Of a DNA stretch of 64,000 nucleotides, positions 8,201-15,094 are shown in pieces. Below the pieces are notes generated by a model that saw only the letters and a program-made list of their open reading frames with translations, did not search any database and was not told the DNA's origin. How positions within the stretch are numbered: the first letter of the stretch is position 1; each line of letters starts with the position of its first letter. The position numbers were made by a program, and so were the translations under genes. Location: contig NZ_JBHUMY010000001.1 of the NCBI RefSeq assembly GCF_042685365.1, forward strand, positions 1-64,000, given 5' to 3'. Source of the stretch: Paenibacillus_AP thailandensis (GTDB lineage: Bacteria > Bacillota > Bacilli > Paenibacillales > Paenibacillaceae).

Positions 8201-8668
8201 ACCGTAGCGCTTGCGGAATTCGTCTCGATTGAGCAGCTGGCCGTTGGATTTGACAAACTGCAAATCATCCAACCGCCGATCTGACAAAATGAAATACTCT
8301 TCTTCCCCGGTCGTGCTTCCTCGGTATACATCAATCGCTACCCCGACAACGAACCATTCCTTACGGTCCTCGTCCCGGAATTCAGCTGCAATATAAGTCG
8401 TAAAATCGCCGTCCCTCAAAAAGGAGCGCTCGTCGCTGCCGATTTTTCCCCTAAGATAATTGATAAAGCTGCGTTTGGCGTCATCGTGTGCAGCCGCATT
8501 GAACTTGATCATTCGATGATCAGCAACGAAAAGCACCTGCAGCGCGTCAATAATCGTCGATTTTCCCGCGGCGTTCTGTCCAGTGATCAACGTCTGTTTT
8601 CCGAATTCCAGCTCCTCGTCCTTGAAATAATGCCAGTTAATCAGACGCAGCCGCTTCATCCATTTCAT
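5213..8668 (-). CDS. jetC: Wadjet protein JetC (SMC-like/MukB-like ATPase)
   Basis: An 1,151-residue SMC-type ATPase, the motor of the Wadjet complex. Walker A 'GQNAAGKST' is at residues 30 to 38, the long middle is Glu/Lys/Gln-rich coiled coil with a hinge-like segment near the centre, the ABC signature 'KSGGETQTPF' lies near residue 1004 and Walker B 'LVIFDEAF' near 1032. All ATPase motifs are intact. In the family, ATP-driven loop extrusion by this subunit senses small circular DNA and hands it to JetD. The start overlaps the end of jetB by 32 bases, with GGAGG 8 bases upstream. The last about 50 residues are Ala/Glu/Asp-rich and probably disordered. Confidence 0.95.
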   Translation of the reverse strand: MKWMKRLRLINWHYFKDEELEFGKQTLITGQNAAGKSTIIDALQVLFVADHRMIKFNAAAHDDAKRSFINYLRGKIGSDERSFLRDGDFTTYIAAEFRDEDRKEWFVVGVAIDVYRGSTTGEEEYFILSDRRLDDLQFVKSNGQLLNRDEFRKRYGGESVRVSGLSGKKALFERNKTNYQKALLARMGQLHDRFFTIFTKALSFKPIQNIRAFVYDYILDRKELQLDLMRQNFEIHERYRQELEHLQEKKLHLQSIRECYAQYAKYKETAIEQDYVIRRLKADYESENLEQTERDNVRLEEELRQLADDIDLAARLQAEARDKQQDAYQRWQNHAAEKRKKELHEDIARLTAQQSEGERLLLTYRRQIERELQLLANLYDWPDNPYWTWKPGERETLRSYQESLARLDAVARCGIIEVHEEEEWTRDLAEIGEGLTAWRDRMLVQHNQLQEKLGETDARIEELRTIIRDLEQQKRSYAEPVRQLKGILEERLRGRSAVWVFCEHMELKEELWRNAVEGYLNTQRFDLLVEPECFAEALSIYEREKRTYRLEGVGLVDTEKEKRYLGTAVTGSLALELQAEHPVIQAHVEHLLGKVMKAANEQELRHHRTAVTQSCMVYNNLVARQMRKEQYEVPFIGAKAIARQLEIRRSELVSAQDERRMLYAWGEHLSEWIGKLKETGCTKLADHLGLMRHIHECSEMLLQKTEELNGLDFSEAERLQAEYEQWKKDEQKWQQKWGSLLQKQTETESKKSEAEGKLHLLRIKVQEYEAAWRNWINEHGSEREAGAMQRYEEACNSSASAWQKIQNWEGSWKGQQTLRDSQFNKLQLMRQKYNIDQNFIADIQKVTNEDYDRLLETIEHLNIPEYQDKVAAALKESEEEFKSHFIFRLREAIEMARREFHELNYALRHFPFSDDKYHFEVSPSERYKRFYDAVMDPMLLEKGSLFELPDNDRTEVLHELFDLLVKGEAGQLEEFSDYRQYLDFDIIVTSGNGKYRFSQVLKEKSGGETQTPFYIAILASFHHLYSGKSTRLVIFDEAFNKMDEQRIQSSLRLIKQMGLQLIAAVPDEKMQHMAPEVSTTLFVSKHNYQCYVDMIDKWDNGAEDEMARAGAVEIAEYEAEAAAASNLSNVDNGKSPSADDADEGNGQGFLF

Positions 8669-9245
8669 CCAGCAATCCTCCCTCCGCGTTCGTCAGGTAC
8701 AATTCTAGCTTATCAAGTAACGACTGCATCTCATCCGTCTGAATCATATAGATCCAAGTATGGAACAGCTTGAACCGGGCATCATCGGAACGAATGTCGG
8801 AATCCAGCGGTTCAATCAATTGGGCCTGTACACACAATCTAACCAGCCTGTCCAATGCGGTACGGTTTACCCATTCCAGCCGGAACGTCTCGTACTTGCT
8901 GCGAATTTCATAAAGGGTAATCATAGGATAATCCGCCAGCGATAGACCTTGCCTCTTCTCCTCATATAGTAAGCGCAGCACCAGCAGCCATAGTGTCTGT
9001 TCCCGGTCAAGCCTACGGCGAAGACGGCCATCGGGAATATGCAGATAGACGCATTCATGCCGCTCGTCCACGACAAGTTCCCAACCAAGGAATCGATAAT
9101 AGCCCTCCAACGCGGTACGGTAGCGACGAATTGTCGCATACAACTCCCGGTCCTTGTCTTTGATCAGAAGGTTAACCTCCATGAGTCGCTGGATTACTTC
9201 TTTGACCTTCGATTGTTCAGAGTCGCTCAAATCTTGAAACATCAT
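8637..9245 (-). CDS. jetB: Wadjet protein JetB (MukE-like, DUF4194)
   Basis: A 202-residue protein with the size and winged-helix look of the MukE-like KITE subunit (DUF4194). It holds 'LLIKDKDRELYATIRRYRTALEGYYRFLGWELVVDERHECVYL' split over two conserved-looking helices and a 'QTLWLLVLRLLYEEKR' stretch. In Wadjet, two such subunits bind the JetA kleisin and the DNA. It starts six bases after jetA and overlaps jetC, which implies one transcript and translational coupling. GGGGAGG lies upstream of the ATG. The assignment rests on family resemblance and on its fixed place between jetA and jetC. Confidence 0.9.
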   Translation of the reverse strand: MMFQDLSDSEQSKVKEVIQRLMEVNLLIKDKDRELYATIRRYRTALEGYYRFLGWELVVDERHECVYLHIPDGRLRRRLDREQTLWLLVLRLLYEEKRQGLSLADYPMITLYEIRSKYETFRLEWVNRTALDRLVRLCVQAQLIEPLDSDIRSDDARFKLFHTWIYMIQTDEMQSLLDKLELYLTNAEGGLLDEMDEAAASD

Positions 9246-9251
9246 GAATCG

Positions 9252-10670
9252 TTATCCTCCCCGCTCTTTACGGACAATGTCGTGATTGTGGAATCGATAT
9301 CTTCCGACACTAACCGTCTGCCGCTTGCCTTGCCGGTCCAAGCTGAAACGCGAGCCACCATCCGAGCCATACAAATAAACATACCCCAGCATAAGAAATT
9401 CCTCGGCACTACTTGGAGCGAGCTCGATCAGTTCCATGCGCTTTCGGTCACCAAGCCGGGTCATGACGTAATCATCCACTTTTTTACGGGTAATGGCCTT
9501 GCGCATTTTCTCTACGTTCCTCTGTCGCAGCTCCTCCATCACGTGTGCCGGAATCGGAACCGTAACATGGGTCTCCGGCTGATGAGCCATCCTTCGGCGG
9601 CGCGGCGGCAGGAGTGACTGCTCTGACCATCCGCGAACCTGATTAATCGCGAACAGCGAGTATTCCGCATCCTGCTTTTGCTGGCCGAGCAACTCCAGCA
9701 GACGTGTCAACCGGCGGTCCAATCCTTCATGCTGCTGACTCAAATATCTGGCCCGGTCGTAGGAAGAACGAAGATACTGGTTATGCCGCACATCAATCTG
9801 ATAGAAAATCTCTTCCAGCCCGACAAAGGTTTCTTCAATGAAGAATAAAGCTTCCTTGACGGCATATTCCGCTTGTTCAACCGTTTCATACAGCTCGCTC
9901 TTGACGCCGTCCATTGCAGCTTCCTGCAGCAAACCCCGATCTAGGAGCCACTTCTGAACCGTATGAAGGATTTGAAAACGATAGCGCGCCACATGATCCG
10001 ACGTTTTGAGCCGGTGATAGCTTTTATCTACAATTTGCGATTTATAGGTTTCAAAATGATGGTCCAGCACTTCGCGAATCGAAGTTTTTTGAACAACTGT
10101 CTCCATGTGATGCTTCATATTATTGTATAACCCAATCAATTCATGGCGAAATTGCCTTGTTACCTGTGCCGCCTCCATTACGGCGAAACAAGGGCGCATT
10201 TTGGCCTCCTCGCCGGTAAGAAGCTGATAAGTTACAAAAGCAAACCGTTGATATTCGACCGTCCGTGCTTCGCATAATTCCTGAAACACCGCAATCAGCC
10301 GGCTGGCATAATGGGGAAGTACAATATAAGCTTCGAACTGGCTGCGGGTTTCCACATCAATCCACTTCGCCCGTTCCAGCCGTCGCAGCAATGCATTGGC
10401 CTGAGCTCTGGAGACATCCTCTAACGTAAGCTGATCCTCTCTTCCAGCTCCAACCGGCTCATCCTCATCGGCAGAAATGACCATACCCGTTTCTTGTTGA
10501 GTCTCCAGCAGCTCCTGCAGCAGATCCCGCATGACTTCATAGCGAATGCCGAACCGCTCCCTTTGCGAATGCTCGTATAAAAGCAGCAGTGCTTCCGCAT
10601 ATATCTTCCGATTGGAACCCGTCAGAAGATGAAATAATCCTTCCGGTACTACATCAAACAAGTTCATCAT
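9252..10670 (-). CDS. jetA: Wadjet protein JetA (MukF-like kleisin)
   Basis: A protein of about 472 residues, first gene of the Wadjet operon. The opening 'MNLFDVVPEGLFHLLTGSN' matches JetA proteins, and the helix-rich body with a C-terminal Arg-rich segment fits the MukF-like kleisin that bridges the SMC heads and binds JetB. I place the start at the first of two adjacent ATGs (10670) because family members begin there; the open frame runs back to 10784 without support. AAAGGG lies 12 bases upstream. A TATAAT box on the minus strand at 10711 to 10716 sits 40 bases before the start. The middle contains two predicted coiled-coil stretches. Confidence 0.92.
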   Translation of the reverse strand: MMNLFDVVPEGLFHLLTGSNRKIYAEALLLLYEHSQRERFGIRYEVMRDLLQELLETQQETGMVISADEDEPVGAGREDQLTLEDVSRAQANALLRRLERAKWIDVETRSQFEAYIVLPHYASRLIAVFQELCEARTVEYQRFAFVTYQLLTGEEAKMRPCFAVMEAAQVTRQFRHELIGLYNNMKHHMETVVQKTSIREVLDHHFETYKSQIVDKSYHRLKTSDHVARYRFQILHTVQKWLLDRGLLQEAAMDGVKSELYETVEQAEYAVKEALFFIEETFVGLEEIFYQIDVRHNQYLRSSYDRARYLSQQHEGLDRRLTRLLELLGQQKQDAEYSLFAINQVRGWSEQSLLPPRRRRMAHQPETHVTVPIPAHVMEELRQRNVEKMRKAITRKKVDDYVMTRLGDRKRMELIELAPSSAEEFLMLGYVYLYGSDGGSRFSLDRQGKRQTVSVGRYRFHNHDIVRKERGG

Positions 10671-10710
10671 ACCGCGCGCATACCCTTTCGGAGAAAAATG
10701 TCGATACTTT

Positions 10711-10716
10711 ATTATA
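10711..10716 (-). promoter_or_regulatory. Candidate -10 box of the jetABCD promoter
   Basis: TATAAT on the minus strand, 40 bases upstream of the chosen jetA start. The -35 position (TACTTC at 17-base spacing) is poor, so the promoter may be weak or activator-dependent. Confidence 0.5.
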
Positions 10717-10839
10717 CTAGATTTGGAAGATATGAAGTATGGTAGAATACGGCTATTCCCTTCAATCTTAATGGCAAGCTCCATTGGTATACGGAATACT
10801 TGCCGTACAAGGCTCTCAAGTATCGGTATTAACTCCAGA

Positions 10840-10916
10840 AGAAGCAGAAAACCGGCCCCCTCGGACCGGCTGATTCAGGCTCCATATAGCTCGGCCCACC
10901 TCACCGCACAAACCGC
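10840..10916. repeat. Dispersed repeat, copy B
   Basis: The second copy of the repeat at 2937 to 3009, same orientation. It contains AGAAGCAGAAAACCGG, the CCGGnCC/GGACCGG hairpin, CCATATAGCTC, CCCACC and CAAACCGC. It lies just inside the point where sigK is broken, about 50 bases from the last sigK-like codon. Confidence 0.7.
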
Positions 10917-10959
10917 CCGCTGCACACAAAACGCGCTGCTTCCTGACGTCGGTTCGTGT

Positions 10960-11166
10960 TCACAACGTGTTGACGATATGCGCGACGAGCCGCAAGTTAT
11001 GTTCGATCAGCAAATTGCGGGAATGCTGGTTTCCCTCCGCCATAAGCTGCAAGTGCTTTAACTCTTCGTCCTCATGAAGCGGCTGCGGAAATGCGTTGTT
11101 TTTGACATACGAAACGAGCAGCATCAGCTGTTTGATGAAAAGCGCAATTGCAGCGAAAATTCCCAT
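10960..11166 (-). pseudogene. sigK: sigK N-terminal fragment (split or interrupted gene)
   Basis: A 68-codon frame whose first 65 codons are the N-terminus of sporulation sigma factor SigK: 'LVSYVKNNAFPQPL' and 'RNLLIEHNLRLVAHIV' are family hallmarks. GGAGGTGC is six bases from the ATG, so the 5' end is intact. Full-length SigK is about 235 residues; here homology stops after the Val codon at 10972 to 10974, where Lys-Lys-Phe would be expected, and the frame ends three codons later. None of the three minus-strand frames continues SigK beyond this point, so it is not a simple frameshift. SigK drives late mother-cell transcription during sporulation. In Bacillus subtilis the same gene is split by the skin element and restored by excision; here the break coincides with the edge of the accessory block, so an intervening element is likely. 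A dead copy is the alternative. Confidence 0.85.
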
Positions 11167-11331
11167 GAATAAGCACCTCCAGGTTCGGATAGCCGTTGGA
11201 CGGCAAGCCCGCCCCGGCGCACATTGATGTTCGTTCTACATTGTATGTGGGCGGCGGCCTATATGTGCCTGTACCGAAGCAATTACCGAAAACCGGCGGT
11301 GCTCTCCTGTCCCTCGGGACCCAACCTTCCG

Positions 11332-13065
11332 TTATGCGCCGGGGCGTCCGGACAACCTGAGCGTGAAGGTCGCATCGATTGGCGTTACGAGATTTACTTT
11401 AACCGCCTGACAGTTCGCCGGCACTTCCGCGCCGCGGATTCCGTCGGCATAATGCTGAAGGAAAGCGCCTGTCAGCTCGATCCATTCGTCTCCGCAGCTG
11501 CAGCGGATCGTCTGATCCCGCCAGATCCGGGCTTTGCCGTCGCCGGAGTCCGGCAGCCAGCTTCCTCCGCTAATGTCGACTTCTTCGCCAAAAAGAAACA
11601 CGATCTGAGTTACGACATCTTCAGGCGAAGCGGCGCGAATCCGCAAATCCCACCCGGCGGCCGTTTCGACCGTTTCAACCGTTACTTCGAGCCTTTGCGA
11701 ATGGGTCAGCGGCCGCAGCTGGTGGGGCAGCAAATACCACGGACTGGTCCCGCTTGCCGCCGGAATCGGCCCGTAATAGCCTTTTTCGGCTGCCGCAGTC
11801 AAGCGGTAGCCGCTTTCGAGCTGTTCCAGCCGTTGAAACTTTATCGTGCCCGGACCGAAGGTCGAAGCCAGCTGCACGCCCAAGAGCCGGACACCGTTAT
11901 GACGCAGCGCAAAAAAAGAAGGCGCCTCCGTCATGACCGTAGCGCTTAAGCCTTTATCCCGTATGCGGGCGACCGGCGCTCCCGCTTCCGTATGCAGAGA
12001 ACTATGGAAGATCCGTCCGTGATGTCCCGCCCCTTCCATCCGGTTAAGCAAAGCCTCCCTGTCGAATGTACCGTTGATCACGATGCGGTAACGGTCCGGC
12101 AGCAATTCGGGACGGGCCTCTCCTTGATGCCGCCAATCCGGGTGAAGCAGATGGCCTAGCAAAGCATTGTTGGGAAGCGGTCCGGGATGCGTCATCCCTT
12201 CGCCGATATAAGCCGCCATCGCCTCAAACACCGGATCGTTATCCAGCTTGGCCATCAGCTTGTATGCGGAATAATATTCGTCCATCTTATAGATTTGGCC
12301 GAAGTCTTGCCGGCCGGAGTAGTCCGTTACAACCTCCCCGCCGGGATGCACCAAATACAACATCATTTTCAAGTTGCGCCGCACCGGCTCATACAGCTCG
12401 GGACGGTCCAGCGTCGCAGCGCTGTGGCACAGCATAATATTGCTGACGGTATTGTAAATGCCGTTGCTCCTTTCCGTCCATTCGCCATCGGGCGTTATAT
12501 CGATGCCTTCCGCGAGCCACTGGGCGGCCCGATCCTTCAGCGCTTCTTCGCCGAATAACCGGTATAACGAACCAAGGGCGGCGGTGAGCACCCACCGATG
12601 GTTGGGCGTATGGCAGCCGCCTGTAAGCATCGCCGGAACCGTCCGCTCCAAAAACAGGCGCAGCGAAGCCGCCGTCCGGTTAAGCTCCTCCCACGGATGA
12701 CCGATGAGCAGCCGGTACAGCTGCGTCAGTCCAACCACGACAAAAGCGGTATCCGGCGGCGAATGATAATTGGTCCAGCCCGGCGAGACGGTTCCGTCCT
12801 CATGCTGAAACCGAAGCATAAACTCGGCGGCCAGCTCCAGCCTCTCCAGCAAAGGCCCGTTGCGGTAATAGACCGAATCCGGATTCACAAGCGCCGCTCC
12901 CCATATCGCCATTACTTTGGGCGTGTTCATATGGCTGGGCCAAGGAATGCCCGTCGCGCTGTCGGCGACGCCGCCGTAATAGCGGCTGGACGGGTCCGTC
13001 ACCTGCCGCTCCGATTCTGCCGCAGCCCATTCGTCGTTGATGGAGACAAGCCTTTCATAAGACAT
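11332..13065 (-). CDS. Putative (alpha/alpha)-toroid polysaccharide lyase or hydrolase
   Basis: A 577-residue protein without signal peptide, so cytoplasmic. The N-terminal two thirds look like an (alpha/alpha)n toroid: 'FQHEDGTVSPGWTNYHSPPD' near residue 90, 'NHRWVLTAALGSLYRLFGE' near 160, and 'PDGEWTERSNGIYN' near 195, a pattern seen in heparinase II/III-like lyases, where His, Tyr and Arg/Asn residues in such segments are catalytic. The C-terminal part is beta-rich, as in the lyase sandwich domain. Intracellular location and the divergent isomerase gene suggest it processes imported acidic oligosaccharides. The exact family and substrate are not recognisable to me. A cre-like palindrome lies at 13144 to 13155 upstream. 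Confidence 0.5.
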   Translation of the reverse strand: MSYERLVSINDEWAAAESERQVTDPSSRYYGGVADSATGIPWPSHMNTPKVMAIWGAALVNPDSVYYRNGPLLERLELAAEFMLRFQHEDGTVSPGWTNYHSPPDTAFVVVGLTQLYRLLIGHPWEELNRTAASLRLFLERTVPAMLTGGCHTPNHRWVLTAALGSLYRLFGEEALKDRAAQWLAEGIDITPDGEWTERSNGIYNTVSNIMLCHSAATLDRPELYEPVRRNLKMMLYLVHPGGEVVTDYSGRQDFGQIYKMDEYYSAYKLMAKLDNDPVFEAMAAYIGEGMTHPGPLPNNALLGHLLHPDWRHQGEARPELLPDRYRIVINGTFDREALLNRMEGAGHHGRIFHSSLHTEAGAPVARIRDKGLSATVMTEAPSFFALRHNGVRLLGVQLASTFGPGTIKFQRLEQLESGYRLTAAAEKGYYGPIPAASGTSPWYLLPHQLRPLTHSQRLEVTVETVETAAGWDLRIRAASPEDVVTQIVFLFGEEVDISGGSWLPDSGDGKARIWRDQTIRCSCGDEWIELTGAFLQHYADGIRGAEVPANCQAVKVNLVTPIDATFTLRLSGRPGA

Positions 13066-13376
13066 GGTGTTAAACCCTCCATTGTAACATTTGAAAAAAA
13101 TGCCTTTCGTTCCCCAAAATTATAGACAGGCATCTTCCGCCTGAAAAGCGCTTTTGGCGTAATTAACCAAATCATAACAAATCGTCGGGCGTCGCGTTCC
13201 GGTAATCGTTCCTGCAAAAATTCCCTCAATTTAACAAGAACTTAATTTTTCTATGACGTTTCCTTAATATTCAAAAACGATAATGAGTACGCTGACAGAG
13301 AAGCTGAAACGACTTCGCCGACCTTGTCCAAGAACGGGCGGTTTCGGCGATTGAGATAAAAGGAGCTGAACGGTGC
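13066..13376. other. Divergent promoter region
   Basis: About 311 bases between the lyase-like gene (minus) and the isomerase gene (plus). It holds the cre-like palindrome at 13144 to 13155 and AT-rich stretches around 13160 to 13275 that could serve promoters in both directions. GGAGC precedes the isomerase ATG. No small gene is evident. Confidence 0.5.
13142..13157. promoter_or_regulatory. cre-like palindrome
   Basis: TGAAAAGCGCTTTTGG contains the perfect palindrome AAAAGCGCTTTT and resembles CcpA catabolite-response elements. It lies about 80 bases upstream of the lyase-like gene. Confidence 0.4.
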
Positions 13377-14354
13377 ATGGTCCCGCAAACGGACAAGCAG
13401 GAATACGCTTTCTCCACCTGCTGGAATATTAAGCGGCATGCCGCTGACGGAAAAGGAATGATTGAGGAAATCAAAGAGCTTGGCTTCCGCCGGGTCGAGC
13501 TGAACTACAATGTAACGGAACGGCATATGGAAACGATCGAGCCGATGATCGAGCGCGGCGAGATCGGCGTCTCCAGCGTACATAACGTGTTCCCGTTCGT
13601 AAACGATCCCGATTACGGTACGGACTCCGTGCTGCTTGGCTTCGACGATCCGGTTAAACGGAAACGGGCGGTCGAGCTGCTCCTCGGGTCGATGGAGCAT
13701 GCTCATCGCTACGGCGCTCAGGCAGTCGTCGTCCACCCCGGAGAGGTGCCGTTCGAGCATAATATCGATGCCGAGCTTAAAGCGCTCTACAGGGGGCAGG
13801 GACGCGAGTCATCCGCTTACCGCGAGCTGTGGGCCGTCATGTTGGAGCGCCGCGAGCGGCTGGCCCCGGCTTATTTGCGAACGATTCGGGAAAGCCTCGA
13901 GGAAGCGTGCAATATCGCGGCGCGGAAGCAATGGAATGTCGCCGTCGGCATCGAAACCCGCTCCCGCTGTTACCAGATGCCTACGCTGACGGAAGCGAAG
14001 GAAATCTGTTCGCAGCTTGCGGGCGCCGGCGTCTATCTGTGGTACGACATCGGGCACGCAACCATGATGGAGCGGATGGGGCTGTACGATAACGGCGAGC
14101 AGCTTGCCGGCGTTCTCCCTTATATTTACGGGGTGCATATCCATGAAACGGTGGAGCTGTCCGATCACTGGTGCCCTTATATCCATAGCGGCGACGAGGC
14201 GGATTTCGACCGTTTCCTGCCCGCCATCGCGCAGGCGACCGTCAAGGTGTACGAATTAAAGGCAGCCTGCACACCGCATGAAATTCATGAATCGCACCGG
14301 AAAATGACAAGCAAGCTGGACAAGCTGAACCGGCAGGAGGAAGAGGCGGTATGA
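13377..14354 (+). CDS. Sugar phosphate isomerase/epimerase (xylose isomerase-like TIM barrel)
   Basis: A 325-residue TIM-barrel protein of the AP-endonuclease-2/xylose isomerase-like superfamily. Recognisable metal-site strands are 'VSSVHNVFPF', 'QAVVVHPGEV', 'VAVGIETRSR', 'LWYDIGHA' and 'GVHIHETVE', supplying the His, Glu and Asp ligands in the usual order. Members isomerise, epimerise or dehydrate sugars and inositols; the substrate is not readable. It overlaps the next gene by four bases (ATGA), so both are translated together. It is divergent from the lyase-like gene and heads a plus-strand run leading to an AraC regulator and an oligosaccharide importer, which points to a role in metabolising the imported sugar. 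Confidence 0.8.
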   Translation: MVPQTDKQEYAFSTCWNIKRHAADGKGMIEEIKELGFRRVELNYNVTERHMETIEPMIERGEIGVSSVHNVFPFVNDPDYGTDSVLLGFDDPVKRKRAVELLLGSMEHAHRYGAQAVVVHPGEVPFEHNIDAELKALYRGQGRESSAYRELWAVMLERRERLAPAYLRTIRESLEEACNIAARKQWNVAVGIETRSRCYQMPTLTEAKEICSQLAGAGVYLWYDIGHATMMERMGLYDNGEQLAGVLPYIYGVHIHETVELSDHWCPYIHSGDEADFDRFLPAIAQATVKVYELKAACTPHEIHESHRKMTSKLDKLNRQEEEAV

Positions 14355-15022
14355 ACCGGCGGGATGAAGTGGCCGTTGCGGATTGGATGACTTATGCTCC
14401 TTATCTGCTGTTTGACCTTCGCGAGCCGTTTTATCCGGACGCCGTAGGCGTCACCGTATTGGATAAGCCCGGCCCTTCCCCTTCGTTCTACCGGACCTTC
14501 GAGTTCGACGAACCGGGTTTATCGCGCATTATCGAATATGCCATTTGGTGGGATTATGAAATCGGCCATTTGTACGAGCTTGAACACGTATGGGTTTACG
14601 TCGGCCGGGACGGCCGGGTTATCGGCTGCGAAGCGAGCTTTCACGGCAAAGTGCTGCTCGGCCTGCTGAAGGACCGCAGCAATCTCGCGGACGGGACGCA
14701 TGTGCGGTTATATTCGCAGCCGGGCAAGCATGCCTTCTCCCCCCTTCCTGACTTGTTCGAGCTGCTGCCCGGACTATACCGTGCGGCAGGCGAAGACGCC
14801 GGCATCGACGGCTTAATCGTCAACGATCTGTTCCGCGGCAAGTTCGAAACGAATGACCGCATCAACGGACGGGTGCGGCAATACTTACGGCAGTTTGCTT
14901 TTACGCCTTCGCTCGAATTTAAAGAGTACCGGATTCGGGAGGAGTTTCTTATGCCTTGGAACGAGCTGTACGAGCAAATTCCGGGCAGAATCGGGGCCAG
15001 GCTGAAGGAGCTTGGCATTTGA
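14351..15022 (+). CDS. Conserved-looking hypothetical protein
   Basis: A 223-residue soluble protein translated from an ATGA overlap with the isomerase gene. It has 'IIEYAIWWDYEIGHLYELEHVWVYV' near residue 60 and 'LYSQPGKHAFSPLPDLFELLPG' near 120. The order Trp-Trp-Asp-Tyr-Glu-Ile, then Glu-His-Val-Trp, then Pro-Gly-Lys-His recalls a Vps62/NPP1-like metal-binding core, and a secreted protein of that general look occurs later in this cluster at 21271. I do not assign a function. The coupling to the isomerase suggests a metabolic or accessory role for the same substrate. Confidence 0.6.
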   Translation: MNRRDEVAVADWMTYAPYLLFDLREPFYPDAVGVTVLDKPGPSPSFYRTFEFDEPGLSRIIEYAIWWDYEIGHLYELEHVWVYVGRDGRVIGCEASFHGKVLLGLLKDRSNLADGTHVRLYSQPGKHAFSPLPDLFELLPGLYRAAGEDAGIDGLIVNDLFRGKFETNDRINGRVRQYLRQFAFTPSLEFKEYRIREEFLMPWNELYEQIPGRIGARLKELGI

Positions 15023-15094
15023 GCCGGCCCGTAAGGAGCCGGCCATTCCCTTTTAAGGACCTTTCATGTGGAATAAGCGGAGGTGAGGAGCGAC

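Noticed and set aside
10960..11166. sigK truncation explained by a frameshift or sequencing error
   Set aside because: None of the three minus-strand frames downstream of 10972 shows SigK residues, so a single insertion or deletion cannot restore it.
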